Positions 40,512-43,831 of a DNA stretch of 43,831 nucleotides are shown here, in pieces. Both the position numbers and the translations under genes were made by a program. Positions within the stretch are counted from its first letter, which is position 1. The number at the start of each line of letters is the position of its first letter. Origin of the DNA: an uncultured Oscillibacter sp. (GTDB taxonomy: Bacteria > Bacillota > Clostridia > Oscillospirales > Oscillospiraceae); the NCBI GenBank assembly GCA_910576865.1, contig CAJTKE010000022.1:1-43831 (forward strand), given 5' to 3'. The notes beneath the pieces are model-generated. The model was not told the DNA's origin and did no database searches. It worked only from the letters and a program-made list of their open reading frames with translations.

Positions 40512-42113
40512 ATGAAGCTCAGCTTTTACGGCGCGGATCAATGCGTCACCGGAAGCTGCCACTGCCTGGAGATCAACGACACCCGCATCCTCATCGACTG
40601 CGGCTTGCAGCAGGGCCGGGACGAGGTATCCAACGGCGAATTCCCCTTTGCCGCCAACACCATTGATTTTGTGTTGGTGACCCATGCCCACATTGACCAC
40701 TCCGGCCGAATTCCCATGCTCATCAAGCAGGGCTTCCAGGGCCGCATCCTCACCACCCGCCTCACCGCCCAGCTGCTGGAGATCATGCTGCTGGACTCCG
40801 CCCATATCCAGGAGCAGGACGCCGAGTGGAAGAACCGCAAGGGCGAGCGCTCCGGCGCTCCCCGGACAGAACCCCTCTACACCGTGGAGGACGCGGAGCG
40901 GGTCAAGGACTTCCTGGTCGTCTGCGAATACGGCGAGCTCATCAACCTGTGCGAGGGCGTGGACATCGAGTTCACCGACGCGGGGCACCTGCTGGGCTCC
41001 GCCTTCGTGGCCATGGACCTGCGGGAGAACGGCGTGAAAAAGAGCATCGTTTTCTCCGGCGACATCGGCAACATCAATCAGCCCGTCATCCGGGATCCGG
41101 TGCAGCTGGCCGGGGCGGACTACGTGGTGATGGAGTCCACTTACGGCGACCGGAACCATCCGGAGAGCTGGGGCTACACCGACGAGCTGGCCCGCATCAT
41201 CGACGAGACCATGGCCCGGGGGGGCAACGTCATCATCCCCTCCTTCGCCGTGGGCCGGACCCAGGAGCTTCTCTACTTCATCCGGGAAATCAAGGAGCAG
41301 CATCTGGTGAACTCCTGCCCGGACTTCCCGGTGTACATCGACTCCCCCCTGGCGAAGAAGGCCACGTCCATCTTCGACGGGGACCTTCGGGGCTATATGG
41401 ACCACGACGCGGTGTGGCTGGTGCGGAAGGGCAAGAACATGTTCCGCTTCCCCAACCTCTACGCCACGGAGACCAGTGAGGAGTCCAAGGCCCTCAACGA
41501 GGACCGGACCCCCAAGGTCATCATCTCCGCCTCCGGCATGTGCGATGCGGGCCGCATCCGCCACCATCTGAAGCACAACCTCTGGCGTCCGGAGTGTACC
41601 GTCCTCTTCGTGGGCTTCCAGGGGGAGGGCACCCTGGGCCGGCAGCTGCTGGAGGGGGCCGAGAGCGTGAAGCTCTTCGGTGAGGAGATCACCGTCCGGG
41701 CCCATCTGGAGAACTTCACCGGCCTCAGCTCCCACGCGGACCGGGACCACCTGCTGAAGTGGATCACCGGCTTCCAGCATCCCAAGCCCCAGCACGTCTT
41801 CGTGGTCCACGGGGACCGGGAGGTGGCCCCTCACTTCGCCCAGACCCTGGAGAACATGGGCATCTCCGCCCACGCCCCCCAGTACACGGAGGTTTACGAC
41901 CTGGCCACCGGCACGATCCTGGAACGGGGCTACCTGCCGGAGCGGAAGGTCAAGGTCACCGCCGGCTCCAAGGGCGCCCCCGCATACGAGCGGCTGGCGT
42001 CCGTGGGCAACATGCTCACCGAGTTCATCAAGCGCAGCAAGGGCCGGGACAACAAGTCCCTGGCGAAGTACGCCTCGGAGCTGCGGCAGCTGCTTGAGAA
42101 GTGGGAATCCTGA
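40512..42113 (+). CDS. Metallo-beta-lactamase-fold beta-CASP RNase-like protein
   Basis: A 533-residue protein of the CPSF73/YSH1-like group, probably a zinc ribonuclease. The metal motif HAHIDH (His58, His60, Asp62, His63) is followed by DAGHLLGSAFV (His), FSGDIGN (Asp), the beta-CASP motifs with VIIPSFAVGRTQELLY and IISASGMCDAGRIRHHL, and the closing FTGLSSHADRDHL and VHGD motifs. There is no KH domain. The ATG follows AAGGAGGG. It is followed by rlmCD after 11 nt. RNA processing is inferred from the family; the actual substrates are unknown. Confidence 0.9.
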   Translation: MKLSFYGADQCVTGSCHCLEINDTRILIDCGLQQGRDEVSNGEFPFAANTIDFVLVTHAHIDHSGRIPMLIKQGFQGRILTTRLTAQLLEIMLLDSAHIQEQDAEWKNRKGERSGAPRTEPLYTVEDAERVKDFLVVCEYGELINLCEGVDIEFTDAGHLLGSAFVAMDLRENGVKKSIVFSGDIGNINQPVIRDPVQLAGADYVVMESTYGDRNHPESWGYTDELARIIDETMARGGNVIIPSFAVGRTQELLYFIREIKEQHLVNSCPDFPVYIDSPLAKKATSIFDGDLRGYMDHDAVWLVRKGKNMFRFPNLYATETSEESKALNEDRTPKVIISASGMCDAGRIRHHLKHNLWRPECTVLFVGFQGEGTLGRQLLEGAESVKLFGEEITVRAHLENFTGLSSHADRDHLLKWITGFQHPKPQHVFVVHGDREVAPHFAQTLENMGISAHAPQYTEVYDLATGTILERGYLPERKVKVTAGSKGAPAYERLASVGNMLTEFIKRSKGRDNKSLAKYASELRQLLEKWES

Positions 42114-42124
42114 GCGCCTGAGAT

Positions 42125-43477
42125 ATGGAATTGCTGAAAAACGGCCAGGTCCACACCGCCCTGGTGGAGGGCTATTCCAGCGAGGGCTATGGCGTCGTCC
42201 GTCTGGACGGCGCCGTGGTCTTCGTTCCCCGGGCCGTCCGGGGGGAGACTGTCGACCTGAAAATCGTCCGGGTAATGAAGACCCACGCCCTGGGGGAGCT
42301 GGTGAAAATCCACGCCCCCTCCCCGGAGCGGGCCGTGCCGGACTGCCCCCACTATGGAACCTGCGGCGGCTGCGACTTCCGCCACCTCTCTTACGCGGAG
42401 GAGCTTTGGGCCAAGCGGCAGCGGGTCCAGGACGCCCTCACCCGCATCGGCGGCTCCGCCGTCCAGGTGGAGGAGATCCTGGGGGCCAAAAACCCGGAGC
42501 ACTACCGCAACAAGTGCCAGTACCCCGTGGGCCCCGGGGGCGAAATCGGCTTCTTTCAGGCCCGGACCCACCGGGTGGTGCCGGTGGAGCGCTGCCTGCT
42601 CCAGCCGGAGGTCTGCGACCGGACGGCCCACGCCGTGGGCAGCTGGATGAGGCGCTATCAAATCCCCGCCTATGACGAGGCCACAGGCAGGGGATTGATT
42701 CGTCATGTCTATGTGCGGACCGGCCGGAAGGGCGAGAGCCTCTGCTGTGTGGTGGTCAACGGGCGAAAGGTTCCCCGGGAGGCGGAGCTGGCCGCGCTGG
42801 TGCTGGCCGCCGCGCCCAGAACCGTGGGCGTGGTGCTGAACGTGAACACGAAAAAGGGCAACGTCATCCTCGGGGACCGATACCGGACCCTCTGGGGTCA
42901 GGACTTTTTGATGGACAGCCTTTGCGGCCTGGAATTCAAGCTGTCGGTACCCTCCTTCTATCAGGTGAACCGGGACCAGGCGGAGGTTCTCTATGGCAAA
43001 GCCCTGGAATTCGCCGCCCTGACGGGAGAGGAGACGGCACTGGACCTCTACTGCGGCGCGGGGACCATCACGCTGTGCCTCGCGGGCCGGGCCCGGCGGG
43101 TCATCGGCGCGGAGATCGTCCCCGCCGCCATCCGGGACGCGGAGGAAAACGCGGAGCGGAACGGCGTGAAAAACGTGGAATTCTTCTGCGGCGACGCGGC
43201 GGACACGGCGGCAGAGCTGTCCGCCCAGGGCCTGCGGCCGAACGTCATCACGGTGGACCCGCCCCGGAAGGGGCTGGCGGAGGAGGTCATCGGCTCCGTG
43301 ACGCGGATGGAGCCCGGGCGGATCGTGTATATCTCCTGCGACCCGGGGACCCTGGGACGGGATGTGGCGCGGTTCGCGGAGCGGGGCTGGCAGGCTGTCC
43401 GGGCGGCGGCGGTGGATATGTTCCCGGGGACGAGGCACGTGGAGACGATAATATTACTACAAAAAGAAAACTCGTAG
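42125..43477 (+). CDS. rlmCD: 23S rRNA (uracil-5-)-methyltransferase RlmCD-type
   Basis: SAM-dependent m5U methyltransferase of the RumA/RlmD family. The 450-residue product has an N-terminal TRAM-like domain (to about 62), an Fe-S cluster site with Cys74, Cys80 and Cys83, SFYQVNRDQAE, the SAM motif LDLYCGAGTITLCL, DPPRKGL, and the catalytic Cys in YISCDPGTLGRD. The final codons after GTRHVET (from about 43449) are abruptly AT-rich with rare ATA, TTA and CTA codons, unlike the rest of the gene. The tail is therefore probably supplied by an integrated element that rebuilt the 3' end. Confidence 0.92.
   Translation: MELLKNGQVHTALVEGYSSEGYGVVRLDGAVVFVPRAVRGETVDLKIVRVMKTHALGELVKIHAPSPERAVPDCPHYGTCGGCDFRHLSYAEELWAKRQRVQDALTRIGGSAVQVEEILGAKNPEHYRNKCQYPVGPGGEIGFFQARTHRVVPVERCLLQPEVCDRTAHAVGSWMRRYQIPAYDEATGRGLIRHVYVRTGRKGESLCCVVVNGRKVPREAELAALVLAAAPRTVGVVLNVNTKKGNVILGDRYRTLWGQDFLMDSLCGLEFKLSVPSFYQVNRDQAEVLYGKALEFAALTGEETALDLYCGAGTITLCLAGRARRVIGAEIVPAAIRDAEENAERNGVKNVEFFCGDAADTAAELSAQGLRPNVITVDPPRKGLAEEVIGSVTRMEPGRIVYISCDPGTLGRDVARFAERGWQAVRAAAVDMFPGTRHVETIILLQKENS
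43436..43465 (+). mobile_element. Probable left attachment site of an integrative element in rlmCD
   Basis: CACGTGGAGACG encodes the conserved His-Val-Glu-Thr near the enzyme's end, a region used as the target by several ICEs that integrate in rumA/rlmCD-type genes (established for streptococcal and clostridial elements). Base composition changes sharply right after it. The exact crossover and the right end are not visible. Confidence 0.5.
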
Positions 43478-43633
43478 AAATCCTGTGTTTCCAATGCTTT
43501 GCGCCTCATGTGGTTTTTGACACAGAGGGTGATAAAATCCGAAATAAGCGAATTGAGAAGTACATCACCGTTTCTATCGTGATTGATGTGGAGTGTGGGA
43601 ACACAAAGAATTGAATAGAACACTGGCACATAG

Positions 43634-43666
43634 GAGCCGCAGATTTTGAACATCTGCGGCTCTTTT
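43634..43666 (+). terminator. Intrinsic terminator before the element's first gene
   Basis: GAGCCGCAGAT (43634-43644) pairs with ATCTGCGGCTC (43652-43662), 7-nt loop, then TTTTCTT. The gap 43478-43633 before it is AT-rich and holds no open frame that I can support. The hairpin would insulate the element from rlmCD transcription. Confidence 0.85.
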
Positions 43667-43697
43667 CTTGCCTACATATCGAAAGGAGCGGAGCGTC

Positions 43698-43831
43698 ATG
43701 CCGGTATTCCGCGTGGAGAAAAACAAGGACTATACCGTGATGGCAAATTTCCATCTGCGGGACAAATCTCTGTCTCTGAAAGCCAAGGGCCTATTATCAC
43801 AAATGTTGTCTCTTCCGGAGGATTGGGACTA
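43698..43831 (+). CDS. Mobile-element replication-initiator/helix-turn-helix protein, truncated by window end
   Basis: Only 44 codons are inside the window. The start MPVFRVEKNKDYTVMANFHL and the following LSLKAKGLLSQMLSLPEDWD match, as I recall them, the N-termini of replication-initiator-like winged-helix proteins encoded at one end of Tn1549-type ICEs of Clostridia. The ATG follows AAAGGAG. Together with the junction inside rlmCD it suggests that an ICE begins here and continues rightward. Confidence 0.72.
   Translation, partial: MPVFRVEKNKDYTVMANFHLRDKSLSLKAKGLLSQMLSLPEDWD

Noticed and set aside
43430..43480. A tRNA gene as the integration target of the right-end element
   Set aside because: No cloverleaf-like sequence is present; the target is protein-coding.
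43506..43754. Minus-strand frame of 82 codons at the right edge
   Set aside because: It runs through a strong + strand terminator and opposes the mobile-element gene; no ribosome site or recognisable domain.

Overview
The window is a GC-rich (clearly above 60% by eye) low-repeat chromosome segment from an endospore-forming Firmicute. The division and cell-wall gene order, spoIVB, a meso-diaminopimelate-type MurE, a TM1266-type hydrogenase regulator and a 2-hydroxyacyl-CoA dehydratase activase-like gene all point to the class Clostridia. High GC with this mix fits Oscillospiraceae (Flavonifractor/Oscillibacter-like); that placement is inference. Almost every promoter I could find is a SigA-type pair with exactly 17 bp between the boxes.

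Left end (1-3.7 kb): a leftward operon murI - DUF1934 gene - argS, diverging from a small acidic protein of unknown function. 3.8-7.2 kb: rpsU (leftward) and the rightward leuCDB operon, whose 160-nt leader carries a predicted intrinsic attenuator. 7.2-10.7 kb: a Cys-rich DUF3795 gene, then thrC with a GNAT gene, and alr. 10.7-13.6 kb: a long structured leader ending in a terminator precedes a TM1266-type regulator and a complete ABC importer (lipoprotein, permease, ATPase); this is the best candidate for an unassigned riboswitch. 13.7-15.3 kb: rsmD - coaD - a coiled-coil protein.

15.6-28.9 kb: the division and cell-wall (dcw) cluster mraZ - rsmH - ftsL - ftsI/PBP - murE - mraY - ftsW - murG - murA - ftsQ - ftsZ, with MraZ-type operator repeats at its promoter and further promoters before murE and ftsZ. 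murC, murD and murF are absent from the cluster. Next come a stretch of dense inverted repeats and the sporulation protease gene spoIVB.

30.4-33.5 kb: a compact three-gene DNA-modification cassette of lower GC: a C5-cytosine methyltransferase, a PD-(D/E)xK nuclease-like protein and a Vsr-type endonuclease, with overlapping genes. 33.6-39.1 kb: a leftward operon secA - small membrane protein - pgeF - solute-binding lipoprotein. 39.1-43.5 kb: a leftward activase-like gene diverging from a beta-CASP metallo-beta-lactamase protein and an rRNA (uracil-5-)-methyltransferase of the RlmCD family.

Right end: the last codons of the methyltransferase abruptly become AT-rich and are followed by the first gene of what looks like an integrative conjugative element, so the window probably ends just inside an element integrated in the 3' end of rlmCD. 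No tRNA, rRNA, CRISPR array or insertion sequence was seen.
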